DNA of 7,253 nucleotides from Prosthecobacter debontii (GCA_945883455.1 CAMCXJ010000109.1:1-7253); one strand, 5' to 3'. Numbered from the stretch's first letter, positions 1 to 5,863 are shown. The notes: generated by a model not told the origin, from the letters alone. Program-made: numbers and translations.

Positions 1-97
1 TCTTCTTGAAGCCTTCGAGCCAGGCTTTGTGGCGAGCCTTGCGGATGTGTTCCGGGGACAGGGGCATTTTCTGCTGCGTGCTCATGTGTTGTTTCAT
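1..97 (-). CDS. Possible start of a small unknown ORF in another frame (partial)
   Basis: In a different minus-strand frame from ligA, an ATG at 97 (or a second one at 85, giving MSTQQKMPLSPEHIRKARHK) opens 32 codons that run off the left edge. Third codon positions here are rich in G and C (CAG, CTG, CCG, ATC, CGC, AAG, GGC, TTC). The ligA frame over the same bases has third positions rich in A and T. The coding signal therefore seems to switch frame near base 95. No Shine-Dalgarno site is visible. The peptide is basic and helical-looking and I do not recognise a family. It may be a new gene carried by an insertion in ligA, a downstream gene, or the continuation of ligA after a frameshift. 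Confidence 0.4.
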   Translation of the reverse strand, partial: MKQHMSTQQKMPLSPEHIRKARHKAWLEGFKK

Positions 98-761
98 AGG
101 GGAGGATGGCTTCGATGTCAATGCCGGTGGCGGGGGCGGAGGTTCGGTATGGGGTTTCGTCTTCCGCCAAGGAGTTTGTGGAAGGTGGGGGGGAGAAGTG
201 GAGTTCGGAGATCGGCGACCGAAGATCGCCGCTACTCAGGGTGAGCGGGATGTTGCGGATCGTGCGGACGTTCTGCGTGACGTCGTCGCCGGTGGTGCCG
301 TCGCCGCGGGTGGCTGCGTATTTCAGGGAGCCATTTTCGTAGCAAAGGGACACGGCCACGCCGTCGATTTTTGGCTCCAGGGTTACGGTGATTTCTTCGC
401 GGCCGAGGTTTTTCTGGAGGCGTTTGTAAAAGGCGATGAGCTCGGCTTCGGGAGTGTCCGAGTCTTTCAGCTCGAACACATCGTCGATGCTGAGCATAGG
501 GACGGGGTGCTGGATCTGGGAGAAGCCATCCAGGGGTTTAGCGCCGACGCGTTGGGTGGGCGAGTTGGGATCGGCGAGGGCGGGGTGGCGTTTTTCGAGG
601 TTTTCGAGTTCGCGGAAGAGCTTGTCGTATTCGGCGTCGGAGATTTCCGGCTCGGCATCGGTGTAGTAGAGCCGGTTGTGGTGGTCGATGAGCTGCCGCA
701 GCTCCGCGACGCGCGATTCGGGCGTGGGGAGGTTGGCGAAAAGATCCAGCTCGTCGGGCAT
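1..761 (-). CDS. ligA: NAD-dependent DNA ligase LigA, N-terminal part (continues past left edge; possibly interrupted)
   Basis: The protein starts MPDELDLFANLPTPESRVAE from an ATG at 761. It shows domain Ia, which binds NMN (YYTDAEPEISDAEYD, residues about 32-45, then a PMLSIDD segment near 88-94), followed by the adenylation domain. The KIDG motif at 131-134 carries the lysine that takes AMP from NAD+, and TRGDGTTGDDV follows at 151-161. LigA seals nicks in replication and repair. Homology is clear through IPLTL (residues 171-175, about base 237). Known ligases then go within about 15 residues to a strand of the LEVRGEV type. Here the frame instead reads through a palindromic repeat (SSGDLRSPISELH) and at least 70 more residues without a recognisable ligase motif. 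The frame has no stop before the edge. It is either a ligase with an insertion or a broken gene. Identity of the first 175 residues is certain; intactness is not. Confidence 0.9.
   Translation of the reverse strand, partial: MPDELDLFANLPTPESRVAELRQLIDHHNRLYYTDAEPEISDAEYDKLFRELENLEKRHPALADPNSPTQRVGAKPLDGFSQIQHPVPMLSIDDVFELKDSDTPEAELIAFYKRLQKNLGREEITVTLEPKIDGVAVSLCYENGSLKYAATRGDGTTGDDVTQNVRTIRNIPLTLSSGDLRSPISELHFSPPPSTNSLAEDETPYRTSAPATGIDIEAILPYETTHEHAAENAPVPGTHPQGSPQSLARRLQE
201..236. repeat. REP-like palindromic repeat inside the ligA reading frame
   Basis: A perfect 6-bp inverted repeat (CGGCGA at 213-218, TCGCCG at 226-231) encloses the 7-nt loop ccgaaga. It has the look of a dispersed REP-type element. 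On the minus strand it is read in the ligA frame as SSGDLRSPISELH, exactly where ligase homology stops. No second copy was found in the window, so its repeat nature is inferred from its form. Confidence 0.5.
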
Positions 762-766
762 GGGAG

Positions 767-804
767 AAAACTTCAAACTTCAAGACCCAAACTTCAAGGA
801 AGAG
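767..804 (-). repeat. AT-rich 7-nt-periodic spacer element, copy 1 (upstream of ligA)
   Basis: On the minus strand, AAGTTT-type units recur at about 7-nt spacing between CTCTTCCTTGA and the ligA start codon. The element is closely related in motif order and length to the one at 3309-3345: both begin CTCTTCCTTGARGTTT, continue with TTGAAG/TTTAAAG units and end next to an ATGCC start. It fills most of the 53-bp gap between ligA and the divergent Fe-S carrier gene, so it may also overlap the promoters of both. Confidence 0.6.
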
Positions 805-814
805 TTGCGATGAC

Positions 815-1228
815 ATGGTGATCGATTGGTGTTTGACTGAGAAGTTGTGCGGTTCCAGTTTCCCGTTGTTGAATTCTGTGAATTACAAGATCGGCAATGA
901 AAAGCTGGTGAGGGTGCTGGAGAACGCATCGAGCCATTTGCGCGGTTTGCTCGACAAACAGGGTCGGGCGGGGGGCGCGTTGCGGATCGCGGTGATCGGC
1001 GGGGGGTGCTCGGGGCTGCAATACAAGATGGATCTGGTGGACGGGCCTCGCGACCGGGACATCTTAGTGCCGAGCAATGGGGTGAACGTAGTGATCGATC
1101 CAAAGAGCGCGCTTTTCGTGAGCGGCAGCGAGCTGGATTTTTCCGATGATCTCCAGCAAGGCGGATTCAAGGTGAGCAACCCGAACGCGGTGGTGACCTG
1201 CTCGTGCGGGGAGAGTTTCGCGGCCTAA
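815..1228 (+). CDS. A-type iron-sulfur cluster carrier (IscA/ErpA/HesB family)
   Basis: The 137-residue reading frame carries the three invariant cysteines of A-type carriers: Cys65 in GGGCSGLQY, and Cys129 and Cys131 in VTCSCGESF at the C-terminus. Between them lie the family's usual VVIDPKSA and LDFSDDLQQGGFKVSNPN segments. These cytosolic proteins hold a 2Fe-2S or 4Fe-4S cluster between subunits and pass it to apo-enzymes. The first 21 residues do not look like the family. A GTG at 878 would give a 116-residue protein beginning near VNYKIGNEK, close to normal family size, and is a likely alternative start. An AAGGAAGAG stretch at 796-804 lies before the ATG at 815, but it belongs to the spacer repeat, so it does not decide the start. 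The gene is followed by an HscB-like J-domain gene. Which A-type subgroup it belongs to cannot be told by eye. Confidence 0.92.
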   Translation: MVIDWCLTEKLCGSSFPLLNSVNYKIGNEKLVRVLENASSHLRGLLDKQGRAGGALRIAVIGGGCSGLQYKMDLVDGPRDRDILVPSNGVNVVIDPKSALFVSGSELDFSDDLQQGGFKVSNPNAVVTCSCGESFAA

Positions 1229-1243
1229 CTCCGATGAAGACTT

Positions 1244-1283
1244 TCACCGCAGAGGCGCAAAGGTCGCGGAGGGGACGCAGAGC
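1244..1283. repeat. GCAGAGGCGC-type intergenic mini-repeat
   Basis: Most of the 81-bp gap between the Fe-S carrier and the J-domain gene consists of short purine-rich units (ccgcagaggcgcaaagg, tcgcggagg, ggacgcagag). Repeats of this type are widespread between genes in Verrucomicrobiota, Planctomycetota and other environmental genomes. It has no evident coding role. Confidence 0.5.
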
Positions 1284-1309
1284 CGGGGTTATGGGGGTCT
1301 TTCATTTCC

Positions 1310-1843
1310 ATGAATGCGTTTGATCGTCTTGGATTGGAGGTGCGGCTGGGGATTTCCCCGGAGGAGATCCGCGAGGCGTTCCGGGCGCGGGCGGCGGATT
1401 CGCATCCGGATGGCGGGGGCGATGAGGTGGAGTTCACCTCGCTGCGAGAGGCGCGGGAGGTGTTGGAAAGCCCGGCGAAACGGCTGCGCGAATGGTTGCG
1501 GGTGAAAGGTGTGGAGACCGCTCCGCGCGGGACCATCGCGGGGGAGTTGGTGGATTTTTTCCAGAAAGTGGCGGAAACGGGAGCCGAGGCGGAGACGGCC
1601 ATCCAATCAGCGGACGTGGCGCAGTCGGCGCTCGCGAAAGGCATGGCCGAGGTGCGGCAGATGGGCGCTAAGGAGAAAGTAAAAAACCTGCTTTCTGAAA
1701 TCGAGGTGGGAATCGCTGCGCGTGAAGAACGTTTTCCTGCCATCGAAAAAGGTGAATCCGATGCCGCGACGGCGATGCGGGATCTCGTGTTCCTTGAGAA
1801 ATGGCGCGGCGCGATGAGATCGCTCTACGGGCGGCTCATGTGA
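1310..1843 (+). CDS. J-domain co-chaperone, HscB-like
   Basis: This 177-residue protein opens with a J-domain: NAFDRLGLEVRLGISPEEIREAF (helices I-II), the HPD tripeptide at residues 32-34 that stimulates Hsp70 ATPase activity, then FTSLREAREVLESPAKRLREWL (helices III-IV). The helix after HPD, with its 'LESPAKRLREWL', resembles HscB, the co-chaperone that delivers scaffold-bound Fe-S clusters to HscA. Residues 75-177 are predicted helical, as expected of an HscB-type C-terminal bundle. The HPDGGGDE loop is shorter and more DnaJ-like than in E. coli HscB. The gene directly follows an A-type Fe-S carrier in the same direction, which supports a role in Fe-S assembly. No hscA/dnaK partner is in the window. 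It could instead be a generic DnaJ-domain protein. It converges with the small membrane-protein gene, with 7 bp between stop codons. Confidence 0.8.
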   Translation: MNAFDRLGLEVRLGISPEEIREAFRARAADSHPDGGGDEVEFTSLREAREVLESPAKRLREWLRVKGVETAPRGTIAGELVDFFQKVAETGAEAETAIQSADVAQSALAKGMAEVRQMGAKEKVKNLLSEIEVGIAAREERFPAIEKGESDAATAMRDLVFLEKWRGAMRSLYGRLM

Positions 1844-1850
1844 GCGGGAT

Positions 1851-1994
1851 TCAGTTTCCCGGCGAGGATGGTGGCGGGGTGGCGCCGACGCGGGTTATCT
1901 CCGAAGTCTTCGCGAGATAGAACAGCGCCCCACCACCTCCTACGACCGCGATCAGGACAATGAGAGTGATGAGCAGGAGCAGGAAATTTCTCAT
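1851..1994 (-). CDS. Small single-pass membrane protein, function unknown
   Basis: The 47-residue product starts MRNFLLLLITLIVLIAVVGG and ends in a short polar, proline-rich tail (VGATPPPSSPGN). One strong hydrophobic segment spans about residues 4-26, so it is either an N-terminally anchored peptide or an uncleaved signal sequence; there is no lipobox. An upstream ATG at 2048 would add 18 residues, but these do not look membrane-like, so the start at 1994 is preferred. It lies 74 bp after rsmB on the same strand and is probably the last gene of that run. I recognise no family. Confidence 0.6.
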   Translation of the reverse strand: MRNFLLLLITLIVLIAVVGGGGALFYLAKTSEITRVGATPPPSSPGN

Positions 1995-2068
1995 GGCAAG
2001 AGCTTGGAGGAAAAGCCGGCCGGATGGCGAGAGGAATTCGCCGGGCAAGCACGCCGTTGGCGATCACC

Positions 2069-3307
2069 TCAAGTCCGGCCCCCGCGCAGAACGGCGGCGA
2101 AGGCCCCGTCGGTACCGTGCTCGGTGGGGAGGATGCGGACGGTTTTTCCGAGCTTGAGGCCGTGGGTTACGGCGAAGGCTTTCACGAGGTCGGTGTTTTC
2201 CGCGTCTTCAATGGAGCAAGTGGAATAGACGATGCGTCCGCCGGGCTTGAGGCAGGGGAGGGCGTTGTTGAGGATTTCCGTTTGGATCACCGCGAGGTCA
2301 TCGATGTCGGAGGGCTGGAGGCGCCAGCGGACATCGACGCGGCGGCGGATCACGCCGGTGTTCGAGCAGGGGACGTCGAGAAGGATTGCGTCGAAGGCTC
2401 CGTGGAAACGTTCGGGGGCGGGCTTGCGCCAATCGTGGACGGAAATTTCATCGGCCTGGATGTGGAGGCGGGAGAGGTTTTCCTCCAGGCGCGGGAGGCG
2501 TTTTTCGTTGGAGTCGGTGCAGGTGAGGCCTGCGCCGCCACCGAGTGCGGCGGCGATGAGGAAGGCCTTGCCGCCGGGGGCGGCGCAGGCATCGAGGATT
2601 TTCTCGCCGGGCTGTGGGTTGAGCAGTTCTACGGAATGTCTAGTAGCTGGATCCTGGATGTAGAGCTTGCCCTCGGCGAGGAGCTGGGTGGGGAGCTTGC
2701 CGGTGAGTTCGAAATAGCCGGGCGCGTGGTCGAGCGGTTCGCCGGGGATTTCCTCGGGGGCTGCGGCGAGCGGGTTGAGTCGGAAAAAAGTTTCAGCGGG
2801 TTGGTTGTCCCACTCCATGATCGCGATGGCGGTTTCCTTGCCGAAGGATTTCCGGAAACGGTTGTAGAGCCAGTCTGGGTGGGAGTGGAGGACGGCGGGC
2901 GGCATGTCGTCGAGTTCCTCCATGAGGCGCTTGCGGGAGGAGATCGCTTTGCGGAGGACCGCATTGATGAGCGGGCGGACGGAGGTTTTGCCGGCCTCGA
3001 CGGTTTCGTTGACGGCGGCGTGGTCGGGGATGTTGAGGATGAGGATCTGGCAGAGGCCGACGCGGAGGATATCGCGGGTGTCGGCGTCGAGCTTGCCGTG
3101 GCGGAGTTTGCCGATCCAATGGTCGAGGACGCGCCGATGGCGGAGGACGCCGAAGAGGAGGGCCTGTAAGAGGGCGCGATCTGCGGAGGAAAGCATGCGG
3201 CGCTGCGCGTGGCGCTCGACGAGGCTTTCCGCGTAATCATGCCCCTTCGCCCAGGCGCGGAGGGCGGAGACGGCGGCTTGGCGGACGTGGAAATTTTTCG
3301 AGGGCAT
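2069..3307 (-). CDS. rsmB: 16S rRNA (cytosine-967-C5)-methyltransferase RsmB
   Basis: The 412-residue protein has an N-terminal NusB-like helical RNA-binding domain (about residues 5-135, including SSADRALLQALLFGVLRHR and the 'PLINAVLRK' helix) and a C-terminal Rossmann methyltransferase. The SAM-binding motif DACAAPGGK is at 239-247, preceded by YIQDPATRHSVELL at 216-229. Motif IV DVPCSNTG is at 311-318 with Cys314, which helps release the product. Motif VI YSTCS is at 361-365 with the catalytic nucleophile Cys364. Length is close to E. coli RsmB (429). It uses S-adenosylmethionine to methylate C967 in helix 31 of 16S rRNA during 30S maturation. The start lies at the edge of an AT-rich spacer element, 43 bp downstream of bioD. 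A large open frame on the opposite strand (2024-3169) is a shadow caused by high GC. Confidence 0.95.
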   Translation of the reverse strand: MPSKNFHVRQAAVSALRAWAKGHDYAESLVERHAQRRMLSSADRALLQALLFGVLRHRRVLDHWIGKLRHGKLDADTRDILRVGLCQILILNIPDHAAVNETVEAGKTSVRPLINAVLRKAISSRKRLMEELDDMPPAVLHSHPDWLYNRFRKSFGKETAIAIMEWDNQPAETFFRLNPLAAAPEEIPGEPLDHAPGYFELTGKLPTQLLAEGKLYIQDPATRHSVELLNPQPGEKILDACAAPGGKAFLIAAALGGGAGLTCTDSNEKRLPRLEENLSRLHIQADEISVHDWRKPAPERFHGAFDAILLDVPCSNTGVIRRRVDVRWRLQPSDIDDLAVIQTEILNNALPCLKPGGRIVYSTCSIEDAENTDLVKAFAVTHGLKLGKTVRILPTEHGTDGAFAAVLRGGRT

Positions 3308-3308
3308 G

Positions 3309-3345
3309 AAACTTTAAAATTTAAACTTTAAACCTCAAGGAAGAG
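3309..3345 (-). repeat. AT-rich 7-nt-periodic spacer element, copy 2 (between bioD and rsmB)
   Basis: Read on the minus strand the element is CTCTTCCTTGAG followed by consecutive 7-nt units GTTTAAA, GTTTAAA, TTTTAAA, GTTTCAT, the last ending in the rsmB start codon. It fills nearly the whole 43-bp bioD-rsmB gap and is much more AT-rich than its surroundings. It matches the element before ligA (767-804) in order, length and position relative to the start codon. It may influence initiation or start-codon accessibility, or be a mobile or slipping tandem repeat. Confidence 0.65.
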
Positions 3346-3350
3346 GAAGA

Positions 3351-3986
3351 TCATGCCATCAGCACGTCCATGAGTTCGGGGGAGAGGAAGTCCTGATTGT
3401 GGATGATGTGGTCGAGGACGGGGGTTTTGGTTAGGGAGGCGAGGATGCCCTTGTTGGTGATCATGGGGGTGTCCATCTCGTCCTCAAGCTGGTTGAGGAT
3501 GATCCCGGCGCAGGTGAGGCCTTTCGCCTTGATGGCGGCGAGGGTGAGCAGGATGTGGTTGAGCGCGCCGAGGCGGTTTGCGGCGACGAGGATGACGGGC
3601 AGGCCTAGATCCTTCGCGAGATCCGAGATGAGATAGTTTTCCGTAATCGGCACTTCCCAGCCACCGGCGCCCTCGACGAGGACGGTGCCGCGGCCTTCGG
3701 AAAAATTCCGGTAAGACTCCACGAGCGTGGTGGGATCGATGGATTTATTTTCCAGGAGCGCGGCGACGTAGGGTGCGACGGGCGAGGCGAAGTGGAGCGG
3801 GTTCACATCATTGAGAGGAAGGTTTCCGGAAACTTCTGCGAGGATGCGACCGTCATCGCGGTCGCCGCAGGAGATGGGTTTGAAGCCGGCGGCGTCGCGC
3901 CCTTCCGCGCGCAGGGACTCAATCATGAGCCGGGTGAGGTGTGTTTTGCCGACACCGGTGTCGGTGCCTGTGATAAAAAAGTTCAT
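3351..3986 (-). CDS. bioD: ATP-dependent dethiobiotin synthase BioD
   Basis: BioD closes the ureido ring of dethiobiotin from 7,8-diaminononanoate, CO2 and ATP, the next-to-last step of biotin synthesis. The 211-residue protein has the P-loop GTDTGVGKT at residues 7-15, the substrate-binding lysine in GFKPISCG (Lys36), the second conserved block VEGAGGWEVPI at 104-114 that binds diaminononanoate and magnesium, and NQL at 165-167 in the nucleotide-base pocket. Length is normal for the family. It begins 12 bp after the holB stop and ends 43 bp before rsmB, so it is probably co-transcribed with both. No other bio gene is in the window, so the rest of the pathway must be elsewhere. Confidence 0.96.
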   Translation of the reverse strand: MNFFITGTDTGVGKTHLTRLMIESLRAEGRDAAGFKPISCGDRDDGRILAEVSGNLPLNDVNPLHFASPVAPYVAALLENKSIDPTTLVESYRNFSEGRGTVLVEGAGGWEVPITENYLISDLAKDLGLPVILVAANRLGALNHILLTLAAIKAKGLTCAGIILNQLEDEMDTPMITNKGILASLTKTPVLDHIIHNQDFLSPELMDVLMA

Positions 3987-3998
3987 TTGTTCTGAGGG

Positions 3999-5009
3999 TC
4001 AGGCGAAGGCCCGTAGGAAGCCGACTTCGAGCGCAAGCGGCTCGGAGGCGTTTGTCTCTAGGGTTTGCCGCAGACGCTCAAGGGCGTCGAGACGGGTGCC
4101 GATGCGGAAGATGCTTTCGGTCTCGGCGATTTTTTCTAACAGAGACGCGGATTCCGGGAAATCGAGGTCGCCGGAGCCGGTCTTGATGCGGATGAGGTCG
4201 GCAAGCCAAGCGAGGATGACGTCGAGGTAGCGGTTGCGGGCGTCGAGGTAATCCGCCTCGGCGGCGGCCTTGTGGAAATCCTCGCGCTCCTTCAGCCAGG
4301 TGCCGTCGGTGCCATCGCGATAGGCGGCGATCTCCTCCTTGGTGGCGGCCTTGGCAGCGGCTTCCACTTCTTCGCGTTTCTCCGCGAGGAAATCGGTGAA
4401 AACGGATTTCATGTGGAGCGCGGAAATGGGATCGCCGAAGCCGCGTGCGGCGGCCTTGTTGAGTGCCGCGACGAGTTCGTCCCCGCCGTCCGCTCCGAGG
4501 GGGCGGCCGCCGGTGAGTTTCACCTGCACGCAGCGGGAGAGGATGGTCGGCAGGAGTCGCTGCGGGCGGGTGGTGAGGAGGAGGAGTAAGGTTCCGTTCG
4601 GTGGTTCCTCCAGGGTTTTTAGAAATGCGTTTTCCGCCTGCTCGTTCATGCGGTCGGCGTCCACGATGACGCCCACCTTGGTCATGCCCTTGGGTGCGGC
4701 GAGCTGGAGGGTGTGTTCGAGATCGCGGATTTCGGCTACGGAAATGCGGCGGGATTTCGAGCGCGGGCGGATGATGCGCACCCAGCCGCCTTCCTGCTCA
4801 TCGAGCGGCACTACTTTTTCCACGACCGGATCACCGAAGAGATCCATGCCGCCGCTTTCGCGCGGTCCGTTGACCATGGAGACAAGGCGCGAGGCGAGTT
4901 CCTCTTTCCCGCAACCCAGCGCGCCGGAAACGAGGAATGCGTGGGCAAGCCTGCCCCTGCCATGGGCGGCTTGGATGAGTTCGAAGGCTTTACCGGCGGA
5001 CTGAGACAC
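3999..5009 (-). CDS. holB: DNA polymerase III subunit delta' (clamp loader)
   Basis: This 336-residue AAA+ protein fits the delta' subunit, a stationary part of the clamp loader that places the beta ring on DNA. Visible are LAHAFLVSGALGCGKEELA (residues 21-39, a P-loop-like region), VIVDADRMNEQAENAFLKTLEEPP (114-137, Walker B region) and the SRC motif at 158-160 in ILSRCVQVKL, which acts as an arginine finger on the neighbouring subunit. The helical C-terminal collar follows at about 200-336. Only two cysteines are present (33 and 160), so the four-cysteine zinc module found in E. coli delta' and DnaX is absent; the region at 47-80 that should hold it is polar and glycine-rich. The start is GTG at 5009 with no clear Shine-Dalgarno site, 6 bp after chdC, so translation may be coupled to chdC. 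DnaX is a less likely identity because the usual N-terminal 'RP..F..v.GQ' region is missing. Confidence 0.88.
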   Translation of the reverse strand: MSQSAGKAFELIQAAHGRGRLAHAFLVSGALGCGKEELASRLVSMVNGPRESGGMDLFGDPVVEKVVPLDEQEGGWVRIIRPRSKSRRISVAEIRDLEHTLQLAAPKGMTKVGVIVDADRMNEQAENAFLKTLEEPPNGTLLLLLTTRPQRLLPTILSRCVQVKLTGGRPLGADGGDELVAALNKAAARGFGDPISALHMKSVFTDFLAEKREEVEAAAKAATKEEIAAYRDGTDGTWLKEREDFHKAAAEADYLDARNRYLDVILAWLADLIRIKTGSGDLDFPESASLLEKIAETESIFRIGTRLDALERLRQTLETNASEPLALEVGFLRAFA

Positions 5010-5015
5010 GGCGGT

Positions 5016-5828
5016 TTAGAGGCATAGCCGCTTGAAAAGTTCAGCGAGCGGAAGCTGGAGGCAGATGTAGAAATCGCCAAACTCGGCGTAGCGCGCGGAG
5101 ACCTCATCGAAGCGCATTTCGTAGATGATGGCCTTGATGTCCTCGGTGGTTTTTGAAAGCAGGGTGACGCCCCACTCGTGCTCGTCGAGGCCAGTGGAGC
5201 CGGTGATGAGCTGGAGGATGCGGCCCGAGTAGGTGCGGCCGACGCGGGCATGCCCGGCCATCAATTTGCGGCGCGCCTCGTAGTCGAGCGAATACCAGTT
5301 GTCGGTGCCGGAGCGGCGCTTTGACATTGGGTAGAAACAGACGACAGGCCAGTCCGGGAGCTGCGGATAGACGCGGTAGGAACGGTAGTGCGCCATGCGG
5401 TCATCGAATTCCTTGAGTGCGGCCTCGAACTCGGTTGAGCCTTCCGTGAGGTTTTTCTCGGCGATCAGGGTCTCGGCGATATGTTGCTCGCGGGTGGTGG
5501 TGTATTCGGAGGGCTCGGTCAGCGAGAGATAGGAATACGCGGGCGTGAGGATCTCCGGGCCAAACGAGAGGGTGAGCTGTTTCTCGAAGAAATTAGCGAC
5601 GTGTAGATCCGGCGTGAGCAGCATGAAGCCGAGATCGGCCTTGGGTGATACGATGGAAAACGTGAGGAGCTGGGTGTCCGGCGTGGCCCGGATTTCCTGG
5701 ACGAGTTCGGTAAGGCGGACTTTTGACTGGCGTTGCTCGTCCTCGGAGTATAGCGCCCATTGCGCGTGGTCGATGTGGTAGAAAAGGTGGAGGACGTGCC
5801 AGCCTTCTTTCGGGATCAGAGGAGTCAT
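5016..5828 (-). CDS. chdC: Coproheme decarboxylase ChdC (HemQ, chlorite dismutase family)
   Basis: ChdC converts iron-coproporphyrin III to heme b by two peroxide-dependent decarboxylations, the last step of the coproporphyrin-dependent heme pathway. The 270-residue protein shows the diagnostic YPMSKRR segment: Tyr166 and Lys170 correspond to the catalytic Tyr145 and Lys149 of Staphylococcus aureus HemQ. Next come DNWYSL (176-181), RKLMAGHARVGRTYSGRILQ with the likely axial heme ligand His193, ITGSTGLDEHEWGVTL (208-223) and YEMRFDEVSARYAEFG (236-251). These match firmicute/actinobacterial HemQ rather than true chlorite dismutases, where the distal residue is an arginine. It is the first gene of the close-packed run (holB 6 bp downstream) and lies 58 bp after the unknown membrane-protein gene. 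No other heme gene is in the window. Confidence 0.95.
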   Translation of the reverse strand: MTPLIPKEGWHVLHLFYHIDHAQWALYSEDEQRQSKVRLTELVQEIRATPDTQLLTFSIVSPKADLGFMLLTPDLHVANFFEKQLTLSFGPEILTPAYSYLSLTEPSEYTTTREQHIAETLIAEKNLTEGSTEFEAALKEFDDRMAHYRSYRVYPQLPDWPVVCFYPMSKRRSGTDNWYSLDYEARRKLMAGHARVGRTYSGRILQLITGSTGLDEHEWGVTLLSKTTEDIKAIIYEMRFDEVSARYAEFGDFYICLQLPLAELFKRLCL

Positions 5829-5863
5829 GGAGTGTTTTTAGACGCCATACGGGAAACATCAAA

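Noticed and set aside
6..821. Plus-strand 271-codon open frame across the left part of the window
   Set aside because: It is antisense to ligA, whose conserved motifs are unambiguous on the minus strand, and its product is low-complexity Gly/Val-rich as expected of a GC-rich shadow.
1225..1743. Minus-strand 172-codon open frame
   Set aside because: It is antisense to the J-domain gene and its C-terminal LRLCGE string is simply the translated GCAGAGGCGC repeat.
1844..1850. Bidirectional terminator between the convergent J-domain and small membrane-protein genes
   Set aside because: Only 7 bp separate the stop codons, and no stem-loop with flanking A/T runs could be found there.
2024..3169. 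Plus-strand 381-codon open frame
   Set aside because: It lies opposite rsmB, which has intact catalytic motifs. The plus-strand product is a repetitive Gly/Glu/Asp-rich shadow without domains.
3305..3353. Heptamer element considered as a CRISPR-like array or terminator
   Set aside because: The units are 7 nt with no spacers, and there is no GC-rich stem followed by a T-run.
4339..5004. Plus-strand 221-codon open frame
   Set aside because: It is antisense to holB; Ser/Arg-rich composition is typical of an off-frame reading and no motif is present.
3999..5009. DnaX (tau/gamma) instead of delta'
   Set aside because: The usual DnaX N-terminal region is missing, the protein is too short for tau, and the P-loop is degenerate as in delta'.
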